Shown in pieces: positions 1-9,991 of a DNA stretch of 64,000 nt. The notes beneath the pieces were generated by a model. It was not told where the DNA came from, made no database searches, and saw only the letters and a program-made list of their open reading frames with translations. The position numbers and the translations under genes are program-made. Origin of the DNA: Amycolatopsis sp. CA-126428. GTDB taxonomy: Bacteria > Actinomycetota > Actinomycetes > Mycobacteriales > Pseudonocardiaceae. The first letter of the stretch is position 1, and each line of letters begins with the position of its first letter. The stretch covers positions 62,001 to 126,000 of the forward strand of contig NZ_PPHF01000037.1 in assembly GCF_002904335.1 (NCBI RefSeq), read 5' to 3'.

Positions 1-394
1 GAGCAACACGAAGGGCTGCGTCGCCGCGTACTACCACCACCCGCGGTGGAGCTCCGGTGACCACGGGGACAACATCGACAGCATCGCGCTGTGGAACCTG
101 ATGGTGGCCGACAAGGTCGACCTGGTCCTCAACGGACACGACCACGACTACGAGCGGTTCGTGCCGCAGAACGCCGACGGCAAGGCCGACGCGAACGGCC
201 CGGTCGAGATCGTCGGCGGCAGTGGCGGCGCCAACCTCTACGACCTGAGCCCGGCGCACCCGACGACCGCCAAGCTGCTGAAGACCTTCGGCGTCCTGAA
301 GCTGTCGATGACGGACACCTCGTTCCAGACGCAGCTCATCGGCGTCGACGGGAAGGTCCTCGACAGCAGCCCGACCTACCCCTGCCACCAGTAG
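1..394 (+). CDS. Secreted metallophosphoesterase, C-terminal part
   Basis: The window edge removes the 5' end. The frame is open from base 2 to the TAG at 392-394, leaving the last 130 residues. HHPRWSSG at about residue 12 and GHDHDYER at residues 45-52 are the two C-terminal metal-ligand motifs of purple-acid-phosphatase-like metallophosphoesterases. A glycine-rich stretch (about 71-78) follows, as in family members that end soon after the active site. These enzymes hydrolyse phosphomonoesters and are normally exported; the signal peptide would lie outside the window. The gene ends 8 bp before the MFS transporter and may be cotranscribed with it. The substrate cannot be told. Confidence 0.85.
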   Translation, partial: SNTKGCVAAYYHHPRWSSGDHGDNIDSIALWNLMVADKVDLVLNGHDHDYERFVPQNADGKADANGPVEIVGGSGGANLYDLSPAHPTTAKLLKTFGVLKLSMTDTSFQTQLIGVDGKVLDSSPTYPCHQ

Positions 395-402
395 GCGCGG
401 AC

Positions 403-1635
403 ATGTACATCGCGGCAAGCCGTACCTCGGACCTGGCGTCGGAGACCGACCGCAAACCGGCGCTCAAGCGGGTGTCCGCCAACGTGGTGGCGCTGGGGAT
501 GGTCAGCCTGGTCACCGACGTCTCGTCGGAGATGGTCACCGCCGTCCTCCCGCTCTACCTGGTGCTCGGCCTCGGCCTGAACCCGCTGCAGTTCGGGCTG
601 CTCGACGGGCTCTACGCGGGCGCCACCGCGGTCGTGCGGGTGCTCGGCGGGCACCTCGCCGACCGGTGGCGGCGGCTGAAGGCCGTCGCCGGGTTCGGGT
701 ACGGCTTGTCCGCGGTGTGCAAGCTCGGCCTGGTCGCGGCCGGTTCATCGGTCGCGGCCATCGGCCTGGTCCTCGCCGCCGACCGCACCGGCAAGGGACT
801 GCGCACCGGCCCGCGTGACGCGCTGATCTCGCTCAGCAGCGAGCCGGCGGCCCTCGGCCGGTCGTTCGGGGTGCACCGGGCGATGGACACCGCCGGCGCG
901 TTCCTCGGCCCGCTGGTGGCGATGGCGGTGCTCGCCGTGAGCCTCGGCAGCTACCCGAGCGTGTTCGTCACCAGCTTCTGCATCGCGGCCATCGCCGTGC
1001 TGCTGCTGGCCCTGTTCGTCCGCGACCGGCCCGGTGGCGTCGACCGCGCGGCGGTGTCCGCCCGCGCCGCGCTCGGCCTCCTCAAGCAGCAGGACTTCCG
1101 GCGCGTGACGCTCTGGGCGGCGCTGCTGGGCCTGGTGACGGTCGGCGACTCGTTCGTCTACCTCGTCCTGCAGCGGCGCTGGGAGATCGCGGCGACGTAC
1201 TTCCCGCTGCTGCCGCTGGGCACCGCCGGGGTCTACCTGCTGCTGGCCGTGCCGCTCGGCAAGCTCGCCGACCGCGTCGGCCGCTGGCCGGTGTTCCTCG
1301 GCGGGCACGCGGCCCTGTGCCTGGCTCTGGTCCTGCTCTGCGGCCCGCGGGCGGGGCTGTGGCTCGCCGTGGTCGCGCTCGGCCTGCACGGGGTGTTCTA
1401 CGCGGCCACCGACGGCGTCCTGATGGCCGCGGCCGGTCCGCTCATCCCGGCCGGCCTGCGCGCCACCGGGCTGGCCGTGGTGCAGACGGGCCAGGCCGTG
1501 GCCCGGATGCTCTCCTCCGTCCTCTTCGGACTGGCGTGGACGCTGTGGGACCTGCGCCCCGCGGTGCTCGTCGCCGCGGTCTGCCTGGCCGCCGTCGCCA
1601 TCGCCGCCGCCTTTGCGAAACCGGTGCGCCCGTGA
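403..1635 (+). CDS. MFS transporter
   Basis: 410 residues with about 12 hydrophobic segments. The loop after segment 2 reads GGHLADRWRR, the MFS signature, and a second copy-like motif GKLADRVGRW lies near the start of the second half. The conserved stretch TGKGLRTGPRDALIS between segments 4 and 5 places it in a subgroup of putative efflux or sugar permeases of unknown substrate. I chose ATG 403 because it lies just after the upstream stop and leaves a normal-length protein; the frame is open further upstream, inside the phosphatase gene. The stop overlaps the GTG of the next gene (GTGA, 1632-1635), so the two are translationally coupled. Confidence 0.85.
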   Translation: MYIAASRTSDLASETDRKPALKRVSANVVALGMVSLVTDVSSEMVTAVLPLYLVLGLGLNPLQFGLLDGLYAGATAVVRVLGGHLADRWRRLKAVAGFGYGLSAVCKLGLVAAGSSVAAIGLVLAADRTGKGLRTGPRDALISLSSEPAALGRSFGVHRAMDTAGAFLGPLVAMAVLAVSLGSYPSVFVTSFCIAAIAVLLLALFVRDRPGGVDRAAVSARAALGLLKQQDFRRVTLWAALLGLVTVGDSFVYLVLQRRWEIAATYFPLLPLGTAGVYLLLAVPLGKLADRVGRWPVFLGGHAALCLALVLLCGPRAGLWLAVVALGLHGVFYAATDGVLMAAAGPLIPAGLRATGLAVVQTGQAVARMLSSVLFGLAWTLWDLRPAVLVAAVCLAAVAIAAAFAKPVRP

Positions 1636-2585
1636 AGAAACTCGTTCTCGCCCTGGCCGGCACGGCCCTCCTGATCGCTGCGGCCGTCACGTACACGGTC
1701 AGCGCGCGGCAGGACACCGCCTCCGCCGAACCCGCCGCCGCGGTGACCCTGGCCCCCGGGCAGCTGCTGTTCCGCGACACCGCCACCGGCCGCGTCGGCG
1801 CCGTCCCGCTCGGCGAGACCGCGGCGAAACCGCAGCTCAGCGGCCTGAAGTGCGACCGGTTCGCGGTGGCGAAGCAGACCGCGGTGTGCCTGGCCGTCCG
1901 GCCCGGCACGCTCCCGGCGATCACGGACGTCCTCGTCCTCGACGACCGCCTCGCCGTCCGCCACACCGAAACCGTGCCCGGGACGCCGAGCCGCGCGCAA
2001 GTCTCCCCGGACGGCAAGCGCGTCGACTGGACCCTGTTCGTCACCGGCGATTCCTACGCGCAGACCGGCTTCTCGACCCGCGCCGGGCTCTACGAGGTCG
2101 ACACCGGCCGGCTGGTCAAGACGATCGAGGAGCTGCCGGTCTTCAAGGGCGACGACCGCTACTTCGCCGCTGACGTCAACTACTGGGGCATCACCTTCGC
2201 CGCCGACGGCAACCGCTTCTACGCCACCCTCGGCAGCAAGGGCAAGACGTACCTCGTCGAAGCCGACTACCGGCGTTACCGCGGGAAGACCCTGCGCGAG
2301 AACGTCGAATGCCCCTCGCTGTCCCCGGACGGCAAGCGGATCGCGTTCAAGAAGAAGGTCGGCGACGGCGTCTGGCGGCTGTCCGTCCTGGACCTCGCGA
2401 GCATGCGGGAGACCGAGCTCGCCGAGGCCGGCAGCGTCGACGACCAGGCCCTCTGGCAGGACGACCGCACGATCCTCTACGGGCTGGACAACGCCGTCTG
2501 GGCGGTCCCGGCGGACGGCTCCGGCGCGCCGCGGCGCCTCCTGGGCGGGGCCGCGTCGCCGGCCGTCACTCAGGACCCGAGGTAG
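1632..2585 (+). CDS. TolB/WD40-like exported beta-propeller protein
   Basis: 317 residues starting at GTG 1632, overlapping the MFS stop by 4 bp. The N-terminus (KK followed by about 17 hydrophobic residues) is a signal peptide or membrane anchor. The body carries repeated SPDGKR motifs (about residues 120 and 232), the hallmark of TolB/PD40-like beta-propeller repeats. No enzymatic residues are visible; such proteins usually bind a partner or ligand outside the membrane. Coupling to the transporter suggests a joint envelope function. The 3' end overlaps the convergent iolD stop by 16 bp (2570-2585), so there is no room for a terminator between them. Confidence 0.7.
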   Translation: MKKLVLALAGTALLIAAAVTYTVSARQDTASAEPAAAVTLAPGQLLFRDTATGRVGAVPLGETAAKPQLSGLKCDRFAVAKQTAVCLAVRPGTLPAITDVLVLDDRLAVRHTETVPGTPSRAQVSPDGKRVDWTLFVTGDSYAQTGFSTRAGLYEVDTGRLVKTIEELPVFKGDDRYFAADVNYWGITFAADGNRFYATLGSKGKTYLVEADYRRYRGKTLRENVECPSLSPDGKRIAFKKKVGDGVWRLSVLDLASMRETELAEAGSVDDQALWQDDRTILYGLDNAVWAVPADGSGAPRRLLGGAASPAVTQDPR

Positions 2586-4405
2586 CGCACCTGCCCGCCC
2601 TTCCCGCGCTCGTACTCGTCGCGCCCGGCCAGGTGCTCGGGCACGCCGACCTCCCACCAGGCCCCGGCTTCGGTCCAGGCCGACGGCTGCGTCTTCACCA
2701 CGACCACCGCCGGGCGCCGCTCCGAGACGGCTGCTTCGCGGGCCGAGGCGTACGCCGCACGAAGGGAGTCCACAGTGGACGCCGTGAACACCACGCACCC
2801 CAGCGACTCCGCATGGCGCGCGAAGTCGACTCGCGGCGGCGAAGCGTGCGAAGTCGTGCAGTCGGCGTAGAAGTTGTTGAACGGCTTCCCGCCCTGACCC
2901 TCCTGCAGCCGCGCGATCACCGCGTACCCGTCGTTGTCGCAGACGACGGCGACGAACGGGTGACCGGCGAACGCGGCCGAGAACAGCTCCGAGTTCAGCA
3001 TCAGGTACGAGCCGTCACCCAGCAGGGTCGTCACCAGGCCCGGATGGGCGATCGCGGCGCCCCACGCGCCGGACAGCTCGTAGCCCATGCAGGAGAACCC
3101 GTACTCGACGTCCATGGAGACCGAGCCGGACCCGCGCCAGCCGCCGATGAGCTCGCCCGGCAGCCCGCCCGACGCCGTCATGACGTAGTCCTGGGCCGCC
3201 GCAAGGTCGTTGACCACGCCGACGACCTGCGCGTACGACGGCAGCTCGGCCGGAGAAGACCGCAGCGAGTCGATGTGCGCGTCCCACGAACCCCGCTCGG
3301 CCGCCGCGCGGGAGGTCCATTCCGGATCCACGCGCCAGCTCTCCAGCTGGACGGCGAGATCCGCCAGCCCCGCGTCGGCGTCCCCGACGACCGACAGCGC
3401 GCCGTGCTTGACCGCGTCGAACCGGGCCGCGTTGAGCGACACCAGCCGGACGTCGGGGGAGAAGACCGTCCAGGACGCCGTGGTGAAGTCCTGCAGCCGC
3501 GTCCCCACCGCCAGCACGACGTCGGCCGAAGCCGCGAGGACGTTCGCCGACGTCGAGCCGGTGATGCCCAGCGGGCCCGCGTGCAGCGGATGCCCGTGCG
3601 GCACCAGCGTCCGGCCCGCGGTGGTCTCCACGAGCGGGATCCCGTGCCGCTCGGCGAAGTCGAGCGCGCGCTGCCCGGCCCCGGAGTACCGGACGCCCCC
3701 GCCGAGCACCATCAGCGGGCGGCGGGCGGCACGCAGGACCCCGGCGGCCTCGGTCACCGAACGCCTGTCCGGGCGCGGGCGGAGCGGCCGGTGCGTCACC
3801 GGCTCGAACAGCGCGTCCGGGAAGTCGTACGTCTCGGCTTGGACGTCCTGCGGCAGCGCCAGGGTCACCGGCCCGGCGTCGGCCGGGTCCGTGAGCACCC
3901 GCGCGACCTGCGGCAACGTCGAGATCAGCTGCTCGGGCCTGCTGATCCGGTCGAAGTAGCGCGAGACCGCGCGGAAGGCGTCGTTCACCGTCGCGGTCGC
4001 GTCGCCGAACGGCTCGATCTGCTGCAGCACCGGGTCCGGGGCCCGGTTGGTGAACGTGTCGCCCGGCAGGAGCAGCACCGGCAGCCGGTTCGCGTGGGCG
4101 ACGCCGGCCGCGGTCACCATGTTCAGCGCGCCCGGCCCGATCGACGACGTCACGACGCCGACCTGCCGCCGGTGCGTGGCCTTCGCGTACCCGACCGCGG
4201 CGAGCGCCATGCCCTGCTCGGTGTGCCCGCGCCAGACCGGGATGTCCCCGCGGTGTTCCTCCAGCGCGGTGCCGAGGCCCAGGACGTTGCCGTGCCCGAA
4301 GATCGCGAACACTCCCGGGAACAGCGGGACTTCCGCGCCGTCGAGGGTTTCCGAACGCTGGGCGAGGATCCACCGGACCAGCGCTTGAGCCGTCGTCAGC
4401 TTCAC
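2570..4405 (-). CDS. iolD: 3D-(3,5/4)-trihydroxycyclohexane-1,2-dione acylhydrolase (IolD)
   Basis: 611 residues, a ThDP-dependent enzyme that opens the inositol-derived diketone ring to 5-deoxy-glucuronate. It has the three-domain pyruvate-oxidase-like layout. The N-terminal pyrimidine domain holds the ThDP-activating glutamate in RGHTEQGMA (E63). A central domain follows, and then the pyrophosphate domain with the GDG-containing motif GDGSYLMLNSE near residue 462. The conserved FPGVFAIFGHGNVLGLG opening is typical of IolD. The start is GTG 4405, which overlaps the iolB stop by 4 bp (4402-4405). It is the last gene of the leftward inositol operon. Confidence 0.95.
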   Translation of the reverse strand: MKLTTAQALVRWILAQRSETLDGAEVPLFPGVFAIFGHGNVLGLGTALEEHRGDIPVWRGHTEQGMALAAVGYAKATHRRQVGVVTSSIGPGALNMVTAAGVAHANRLPVLLLPGDTFTNRAPDPVLQQIEPFGDATATVNDAFRAVSRYFDRISRPEQLISTLPQVARVLTDPADAGPVTLALPQDVQAETYDFPDALFEPVTHRPLRPRPDRRSVTEAAGVLRAARRPLMVLGGGVRYSGAGQRALDFAERHGIPLVETTAGRTLVPHGHPLHAGPLGITGSTSANVLAASADVVLAVGTRLQDFTTASWTVFSPDVRLVSLNAARFDAVKHGALSVVGDADAGLADLAVQLESWRVDPEWTSRAAAERGSWDAHIDSLRSSPAELPSYAQVVGVVNDLAAAQDYVMTASGGLPGELIGGWRGSGSVSMDVEYGFSCMGYELSGAWGAAIAHPGLVTTLLGDGSYLMLNSELFSAAFAGHPFVAVVCDNDGYAVIARLQEGQGGKPFNNFYADCTTSHASPPRVDFARHAESLGCVVFTASTVDSLRAAYASAREAAVSERRPAVVVVKTQPSAWTEAGAWWEVGVPEHLAGRDEYERGKGGQVRYLGS

Positions 4406-5292
4406 TGGACACGCCCTTCGTGACTCGTGACGGGGCACCGCGGATCGAGGTCCTGCGCCGCCCACGTGTCGCGGACCCAGCCGTGCGCGGGGTCGTCGCA
4501 GAACGCCATGGACCGCTCTTCGGCCGGGCCGGCGAGGACGTTCAGGTAGTACATCGGGTAACCCGGCGCGGCCACGCACGGGCCATGGAAGCCGCGCGGG
4601 ATGAGGAAGACGTCGTGGTCGCGCACGGCGACGTCCTCGTCGAGCTCGCCGTCGGCGGTGTACGTCCGGTGCAGCCCGAAGCCCTCGCGGGATGGCGTGA
4701 CGCCGTCGCGGCCGGCGATCCGGAAGTAGTAGATCTCCTCGTTGACGACCTCGCACTCGGTCGCTTCGTCGTGCTTGTGCGGCGGGTACGACGACCAGTT
4801 GCCGTCCGGCGTGATCAGCTCGCACGCGTTGAGCTTGTCGGCGTGGTCCCACACCCCGGGCACCCCGAAGTTGGTCACCTGCCGCGTCGCCTGCCCGGCG
4901 CCGCGGACCTCCACCGGCACGTCTTCGGCCGGTCCGTATTTCGGGGTGAGACGGCGGGTGCAGCGCGCCATCGGCAGCGCGACCTCGAGGCCGTCCGTTG
5001 TCGACAACTCGACTTCGGCGTCCCGGGGGATGTAGGCGAAGTCCGTCACCCGCGTGAAGACCGAGTCGCGGCCGCGGAGTTCGAAGACCTGCCCGTCGAC
5101 GCGGACGGTCGCGGATCCGGAAAGGGGCAGGACGAAGGCCTCGAACTCGCCGGTGTGCAGGATGCGCACTTCGCCGGGGGCCAGCGAGAGCACCCGCAGC
5201 CCGGAGTACCGCCACCCCGCGGTGTCCGGGGTCAGCCGGACCGGGTCGGCGTCGTCGGACAGTGTCCCGAGTGGACGGTGCAGCTTGCTCAC
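4402..5292 (-). CDS. iolB: 5-deoxy-glucuronate isomerase (IolB)
   Basis: 296 residues, a bicupin of the KduI/IolB family that isomerises 5-deoxy-glucuronate to 2-deoxy-5-keto-gluconate. The C-terminal cupin carries the metal-ligand cluster PPHKHDEATECEVVNEE (His, His, Glu near residues 179-187) and a later His in IPRGFHGPC. Length matches the family (about 270-300). GTG 5292 gives the natural N-terminus and overlaps the iolC stop by 4 bp (5289-5292). Its position between the kinase and the ring hydrolase fits the pathway. Confidence 0.95.
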   Translation of the reverse strand: MSKLHRPLGTLSDDADPVRLTPDTAGWRYSGLRVLSLAPGEVRILHTGEFEAFVLPLSGSATVRVDGQVFELRGRDSVFTRVTDFAYIPRDAEVELSTTDGLEVALPMARCTRRLTPKYGPAEDVPVEVRGAGQATRQVTNFGVPGVWDHADKLNACELITPDGNWSSYPPHKHDEATECEVVNEEIYYFRIAGRDGVTPSREGFGLHRTYTADGELDEDVAVRDHDVFLIPRGFHGPCVAAPGYPMYYLNVLAGPAEERSMAFCDDPAHGWVRDTWAAQDLDPRCPVTSHEGRVQ

Positions 5293-6218
5293 AGCAGCTC
5301 CTCGATTTCGGTCGCGGTCGGCATGGCGTCGGCGCAGGCCAGCCGGGACGCCACCAGCGCGCCCGCCGCGTTCGCGTACTCGGCGATCCGCACCGGGTCC
5401 CAGCCCGACAGGAGCCCGTGGATGAGCGCCCCGCCGAAGCCGTCGCCCGCACCCAGCCCGCAGACGACCTCGACACGCTGCGGCGACACCGTCCAGCGGC
5501 CGTCCGGAGTCGCCACCAGGACTCCTTCGGCGCCCTTCTTGATCACCGCAAGCCGAACACCCCGTGAAAGCATCCGGTCCGCGGCCGTGTCCGGGTCCGC
5601 GGTGCCGACGGCGACCTCCACCTCGGCGCGGTTGCCGACCGCGACCGTGACGTGGTCGAGCATCCAGCCGATCTCCTCGCGGGCCTGCTCCACCGATGGC
5701 CAGAACATCGGCCGGTAGTCCAGGTCCAGGACGGTGTGCTCTCGGCGGCCCCGGGCTTCGAGGATCTTCCGCTGGGTCGCCCGGGCCGGTTCCACGGACA
5801 CACCGGTGCCGGTGACCCACAGCAGCGGGACCGACTCGACAACGTCCCACGGCACGTCGTCGTCGGTGAGCGTCAGGTCGGGCGCGATGGGGGAGCGGTA
5901 GAACAGCAGCGGCGGGTCCGCGGGCGGATTCAGTTCGCAGAACACCACCGGCGTCTGGAGACCTTCGGAAGTGCCCACGAAGTCCGGCGAGACGCCGAAG
6001 CCGTCGAGGGCCTGCCGCACGTAGTCACCGAAGCCGTCCGGACCGACCTTGGTGAGCACGGCCGTGCGCCGGCCGAGCCGCGCGGCGGCGACCGCGACGT
6101 TGGTCGCCGTCCCGCCGAGCGACTTGGCGAACGTGCTGACGCCGGCCAGCGGGACGCCGCTCTGCTCGGGGTAGAGGTCGACCCCCACCCGGCCGATCGT
6201 CAGCGCTTCGATAGCCAT
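5289..6218 (-). CDS. iolC: 5-dehydro-2-deoxygluconokinase (IolC)
   Basis: 309 residues, a PfkB/ribokinase-family sugar kinase that phosphorylates 2-deoxy-5-keto-gluconate. The first PfkB signature lies at about residues 35-50 (KSLGGTATNVAVAAARLG) and the catalytic GAGDGFGGALI anion hole and base near 256-266. The start is ATG 6218, preceded by GGAGG at proper spacing; a longer open frame upstream lacks a ribosome-binding site. It lies 34 bp after the ABC ATPase gene and overlaps iolB by 4 bp. The family alternative would be another PfkB sugar kinase, but the neighbours fix the assignment. Confidence 0.93.
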   Translation of the reverse strand: MAIEALTIGRVGVDLYPEQSGVPLAGVSTFAKSLGGTATNVAVAAARLGRRTAVLTKVGPDGFGDYVRQALDGFGVSPDFVGTSEGLQTPVVFCELNPPADPPLLFYRSPIAPDLTLTDDDVPWDVVESVPLLWVTGTGVSVEPARATQRKILEARGRREHTVLDLDYRPMFWPSVEQAREEIGWMLDHVTVAVGNRAEVEVAVGTADPDTAADRMLSRGVRLAVIKKGAEGVLVATPDGRWTVSPQRVEVVCGLGAGDGFGGALIHGLLSGWDPVRIAEYANAAGALVASRLACADAMPTATEIEELL

Positions 6219-6252
6219 GCCGCCTCCGCGGGAAAGAGTGCGTCGGCGGAAC

Positions 6253-7032
6253 TCACGCCTTTTCCACCTGCCGCAGCTCGTGTTCGAGGGCTTCCAGTTC
6301 GGCACCGCCCGCCATCTGCCGGGTCAGCTCGCCGATGTCGATCTCGGACTTCTCGTAGTGCCCGAGCGCGGCACCCCGCTTGAGCAGCAGGAACCGGTCG
6401 GCGACGGGGTAGGCGTGGTGCGGGTTGTGCGTGATCAGCACGACGCCGAGGCCGCGATCCCGCGCCTGGGCGACGTACTTCAGCACGACCCCGGCCTGCT
6501 TGACGCCGAGAGCCGCAGTCGGCTCGTCCAGGATCAGCACCTTCGCGCCGAAGTACACCGCTCGCGCGATCGCGACGCACTGGCGTTCACCACCGGAGAG
6601 CGTCCCGACCGGCTGCTCGACGTCCCGCAGGTCGATGCCCATGTCGGACAACGCCTTCTTCGTCGTCTCGCGGCCCTTCTTGCGGTCGAGCATCTTGAAC
6701 GGGCCGAACCCGGTCGTCGGCTCGGAGCCGAGGAAGAAGTTGCGCCAGACGCTCATCAGCGGCACCACCGCGAGGTCCTGGTACACGGTCGCGATGCCGC
6801 GATCCAGGGCCTCGCGCGGCGAGGCGAACCGCACGGGCTCGCCCTCGACGAGGAACTCGCCCCGGTCGTGCTGGTGCACCCCGGCCAGGATCTTGATCAG
6901 CGTCGACTTCCCGGCGCCGTTGTCGCCGAGCACGCAGGTGACCTCGCCCGCGTTGACCACAGTGGACACATCGCGCAGCGCGATGACACTGCCGTACGTC
7001 TTCCCGATGTCCTTTACTTCCAGCAAGCTCAT
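6253..7032 (-). CDS. Sugar (probably myo-inositol) ABC transporter, ATP-binding protein
   Basis: 259 residues with one complete ABC domain. Walker [10 protein letters not shown] is at 36-44, signature LSGGE at 145-149 and Walker B VLILDEP at 165-171, with the switch histidine in ITHN soon after. Ribose/inositol-type CUT2 transporters often use a duplicated ATPase of about 500 residues; this is a single-domain form that must work as a homodimer. The start is ATG 7032, overlapping the permease stop by 4 bp. It resembles the role of Caulobacter IatA. The substrate is inferred from the flanking iol genes and not from the protein itself. Confidence 0.9.
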   Translation of the reverse strand: MSLLEVKDIGKTYGSVIALRDVSTVVNAGEVTCVLGDNGAGKSTLIKILAGVHQHDRGEFLVEGEPVRFASPREALDRGIATVYQDLAVVPLMSVWRNFFLGSEPTTGFGPFKMLDRKKGRETTKKALSDMGIDLRDVEQPVGTLSGGERQCVAIARAVYFGAKVLILDEPTAALGVKQAGVVLKYVAQARDRGLGVVLITHNPHHAYPVADRFLLLKRGAALGHYEKSEIDIGELTRQMAGGAELEALEHELRQVEKA

Positions 7033-8072
7033 CGGCGTACCCTCTCCGCGCGGCGCCGGAAGGCGTTGTTGACCAGGACCGCGGCCAGCAGCATGACGCC
7101 GAGGAACAGCATGAACCAGTCGCTGTTCCACTGCGCGAACACGATGCCCTGGCGCGCCATGCCGAAGATCAGCGCGCCGATCGCCGCGCCCACCGCCGAG
7201 CCGAACCCGCCGGTGAGCAGGCAGCCGCCGATCACCGCGGCGATGATGTACTGGAACTCCAGCCCGATGCCCTGGTTCGCCTGCACGCTGGCGAACCGCA
7301 GGATGTTGATCGAGCCGACCAGCCACGCGCCGAGCGCGGTGCCCATGAACAGCAGGATCTTCGTGCGCACCACCGGCACGCCGACCGAGCGGGCCGACAC
7401 CTGCGACCCGCCGACCGCGAAGATCCAGTTGCCGAACCGGGTCCGCACCAGCAGCCACGCGGCGATCGCCGTGACGACGACCCACCAGACGATCGAGGAC
7501 TGGAACTCCGTGCCGCCGACGTCGAAGGTGGACGCGAACAGCCCGCCGGCCGACTCGTAGCCGCTGGTCGAGCGCATGCCCGACACCTGGACGGTGTTGG
7601 TGACCAGCCGGGTCACGCCGAGGTTGAGCCCCTGCAGGGCCAGGAACGACCCCAGCGTGACGATGAAGCTGGGCAGCCCGGTCTTCATCACCAGCCAGCC
7701 GTTGAACGCGCCGACGCCGAGCGCGAACACCAGTGACGCGGCCAGCGCGAGCCAGACGTTCCAGCCCGCCTGCGTCGCCAGGATCGCCGTGACCAGCGAC
7801 GTCGACGCCGTCATCACCCCCGCGGACAGGTCGAACTCGCCGCCGACCATGAGCAGCGCGACCACGACGGCCATGATGCCCAGCGTCGAGGAGTCGTCGA
7901 GCCAGGTCGCCACGCCCAGCGGGCTGAGGAACTGGCCGGTGACGACGGAGAAGAAGACGAACACCAGCACGGCGCCGAGGAGCGCGCCGATCTCGGGGCG
8001 CACCACCAGGCGGTCGGTCAGGCTCTTCTTCGCGACGCGCTCGTCGGGCTGGGCCTGGATGGCTGCGGTCAT
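7029..8072 (-). CDS. Sugar (probably myo-inositol) ABC transporter permease
   Basis: 347 residues with about 10 hydrophobic segments, of the RbsC/AraH-like CUT2 permease family. The family-typical segments GGEFDLSAG (near residue 78), [19 protein letters not shown] and the late [17 protein letters not shown] are all present. It would form the homodimeric membrane channel for the ATPase encoded next. ATG 8072 overlaps the binding-protein stop by 4 bp. An N-terminal cytoplasmic tail of about 25 residues precedes the first membrane segment. Confidence 0.92.
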   Translation of the reverse strand: MTAAIQAQPDERVAKKSLTDRLVVRPEIGALLGAVLVFVFFSVVTGQFLSPLGVATWLDDSSTLGIMAVVVALLMVGGEFDLSAGVMTASTSLVTAILATQAGWNVWLALAASLVFALGVGAFNGWLVMKTGLPSFIVTLGSFLALQGLNLGVTRLVTNTVQVSGMRSTSGYESAGGLFASTFDVGGTEFQSSIVWWVVVTAIAAWLLVRTRFGNWIFAVGGSQVSARSVGVPVVRTKILLFMGTALGAWLVGSINILRFASVQANQGIGLEFQYIIAAVIGGCLLTGGFGSAVGAAIGALIFGMARQGIVFAQWNSDWFMLFLGVMLLAAVLVNNAFRRRAERVRR

Positions 8073-9067
8073 CGCGTGCCGCGCTGCGCGTACGGGGCGA
8101 TGGTGTCGATGTTGGTCTTGTCGACGAAGCCCGGGCCGGTCTGCACCGGCTTGCCGCCGCCGATGGTGTTGCCGTTCTCCTTGTACAGCTTCAGGAACAC
8201 GACCGGCAGGTAACCCTGCTCGTACTGCTGCTGGTCGACGGCGAACAGGATGCTGCCGTCCTTGATGGCCGTGACGACGTCGGCGTTCAGGTCGAACGTG
8301 GCCACCTGCGCCTTGGAGCTCGCTTCCTTCGCCGCGGCGACAGCGCGGGCCGCGACCTGCGAGTTCAGCGCCAGCACGGCGTCGATCGACGGGTCGGACT
8401 GCAGTGCGCCGCGGATGCGGGCCTGCGCGTCGGTCGGGTTGGAGATGTCGACCTGCAGCGTCGTGACGTTGCCGAAGGTCTGCTTCGCACCGTCGCAGCG
8501 CTGGTTCTGGCCGATGTTGCCGGCCTCGTGGATGACGCACAGCAGCTTGGACTTGCCGGCCGCCTTGAGCCGCTGGCCGGCGCCCTGGCCCGCGAGGCCT
8601 TCGCTCTGCCCGACGTGCGCGATCGCGCCGAACTGGGCGCTGAAGTCCTCGCCGGAGTTGATGGTGACGACCGGGATGCCGGCCTTCACCGCGTTCTGGA
8701 TCGACGTCTGCAGCGCCTGCGGGTTGGCCATCGAGACGACCAGGCCGCCGACCTTCTGCGCGACCGCGTTGTCGATCAGCCGGGCCTGGTTGCCCGGGTC
8801 GCCGTCGGAGAAGTAGTCGACGCCGACGCTCAGGTCCTTGCCCGCCTGCTCGGCGCCGTTCTTCACGACGTTCCAGAAGGCGTCCCCGGCGCTGCCGTGG
8901 GTGACCACGGCGACCTTCAGCGGGCCGCCCGAGCCGGGGGCCGCCGCCGAGGGGCTGCTGCTGGAGCTGCTCTTCGAGTTGTCGGCGCTGGGGCCGCTGC
9001 AGGCGGAGAGGATCAGCCCGGCGGCGGCGATCGCCGCCACGCCGGCCAGCTTCTTGAAGGTGAACAC
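8069..9067 (-). CDS. Sugar (probably myo-inositol) ABC transporter substrate-binding lipoprotein
   Basis: 332 residues. The N-terminus is a lipoprotein signal with lipobox LSAC about 22 residues in, followed by a Ser-rich linker and a type-1 periplasmic-binding (RbsB-like) fold. I chose GTG 9067 because AAAGGAG at 9073-9079 lies 5 nt before it; the other GTG, at 9073, overlaps that Shine-Dalgarno sequence. The protein would be anchored to the outer face of the membrane and deliver sugar to the permease. It lies 23 bp after the iolE-like gene in the same operon. Ligand identity rests on context. Confidence 0.9.
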   Translation of the reverse strand: MFTFKKLAGVAAIAAAGLILSACSGPSADNSKSSSSSSPSAAAPGSGGPLKVAVVTHGSAGDAFWNVVKNGAEQAGKDLSVGVDYFSDGDPGNQARLIDNAVAQKVGGLVVSMANPQALQTSIQNAVKAGIPVVTINSGEDFSAQFGAIAHVGQSEGLAGQGAGQRLKAAGKSKLLCVIHEAGNIGQNQRCDGAKQTFGNVTTLQVDISNPTDAQARIRGALQSDPSIDAVLALNSQVAARAVAAAKEASSKAQVATFDLNADVVTAIKDGSILFAVDQQQYEQGYLPVVFLKLYKENGNTIGGGKPVQTGPGFVDKTNIDTIAPYAQRGTR

Positions 9068-9090
9068 AGTCACTCCTTTGGGACCAGGTT

Positions 9091-9969
9091 TCAGAGGGAG
9101 TCGGTGATCTTCGCGAGGTGGGCCAGGCTGCGCCCGGTGTCCCGCCGGGGTAGGTCGTCGGGGCTCGCGTCGCCGAGGGCGGTGTCCTGTTCGAGGACGT
9201 ACCAGCCGTCGTAGCCGGCGGCCTGGACGGAGCGCACCATCGCCGCCACGTCCACGTCACCCTCGCCGAGCGGGGTGTACATGCCCCGCCCGACCGCGTC
9301 GGTGTAGGCGAGCCGGCCCGCGCGGACCTCGGCCGCCAGGTCTTCCCGGACGTCCTTGAGATGCACGTGCCCCACCCGTTCGGGATACCGCTTCGCCAGC
9401 TCCACCGGATCCGTCCCGCCGATCATCAGGTGCCCGGTGTCGAGGCACAACCCGAGATCGGAATCGGCGAGGAAGCGCTCGACCTCGGCCTGCTGCTCCA
9501 CGTGCGTCCCGACGTGCGGGTGCAGCACCGTGCGCAGGCCGAATGCACCTGCAACATGGCGGATCTTCCCGGCGGTCTCGACCAGCGTCGCCCATTCGGC
9601 GTCGCTGAGCCGCGGACGGTCGTCGTAGCCGTCGAGGCCGGTCGCGGCGGCGAGGACGAGGACGTCACCCCCGCAGGCGGCGAAGAGCGCGGCCGATTCT
9701 TCGGCTTCGCGCAGTGCTTGCCGCTGGTTTTCGTGCAGGACGACGGCGAGGAAGCCGCCGACGAGGGTCAGGTCGTAGCCGGCCAGCAGCTCGCGCAGCG
9801 CGGCGGGTTCGCGGGGGAGGTACCCGGGCGGCCCCAGCTCGGTGGCCTGGACGCCGAGCGCCGCCATCTCGCCGAGCACGGTCGCCGCGTCCAGCACCCG
9901 GCCCCAGCCCGGCACTTCGCAGACGCCCCACGAGATCGGGGCGGCGGCCACGCGGATCGTCGCTGTCAC
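9091..9969 (-). CDS. iolE: Inosose dehydratase-like TIM-barrel protein (IolE family)
   Basis: 292 residues of the AP-endonuclease-2/xylose-isomerase-like TIM barrel. The opening APISWGVCEVPGWG, the metal-site strands TVLHPHVGTHVE and CLDTGHLMIGGTDP, and HVHLKDV match the IolE/IolH/IolI group. IolE dehydrates 2-keto-myo-inositol to the diketone that IolD opens. Length and position as first gene of the operon favour IolE over the isomerases IolH and IolI, though sequence alone does not exclude them. The start GTG 9969 is preceded by GGAGG. Its promoter must lie in the 111-bp gap that holds the two LacI-type operators. Confidence 0.8.
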   Translation of the reverse strand: MTATIRVAAAPISWGVCEVPGWGRVLDAATVLGEMAALGVQATELGPPGYLPREPAALRELLAGYDLTLVGGFLAVVLHENQRQALREAEESAALFAACGGDVLVLAAATGLDGYDDRPRLSDAEWATLVETAGKIRHVAGAFGLRTVLHPHVGTHVEQQAEVERFLADSDLGLCLDTGHLMIGGTDPVELAKRYPERVGHVHLKDVREDLAAEVRAGRLAYTDAVGRGMYTPLGEGDVDVAAMVRSVQAAGYDGWYVLEQDTALGDASPDDLPRRDTGRSLAHLAKITDSL

Positions 9970-9991
9970 AAGGGGCCTCCGTTGGTCCGTT

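Noticed and set aside
91..402. Upstream extension of the MFS transporter
   Set aside because: It lies within the phosphatase gene in another frame and encodes Arg/Pro-rich nonsense.
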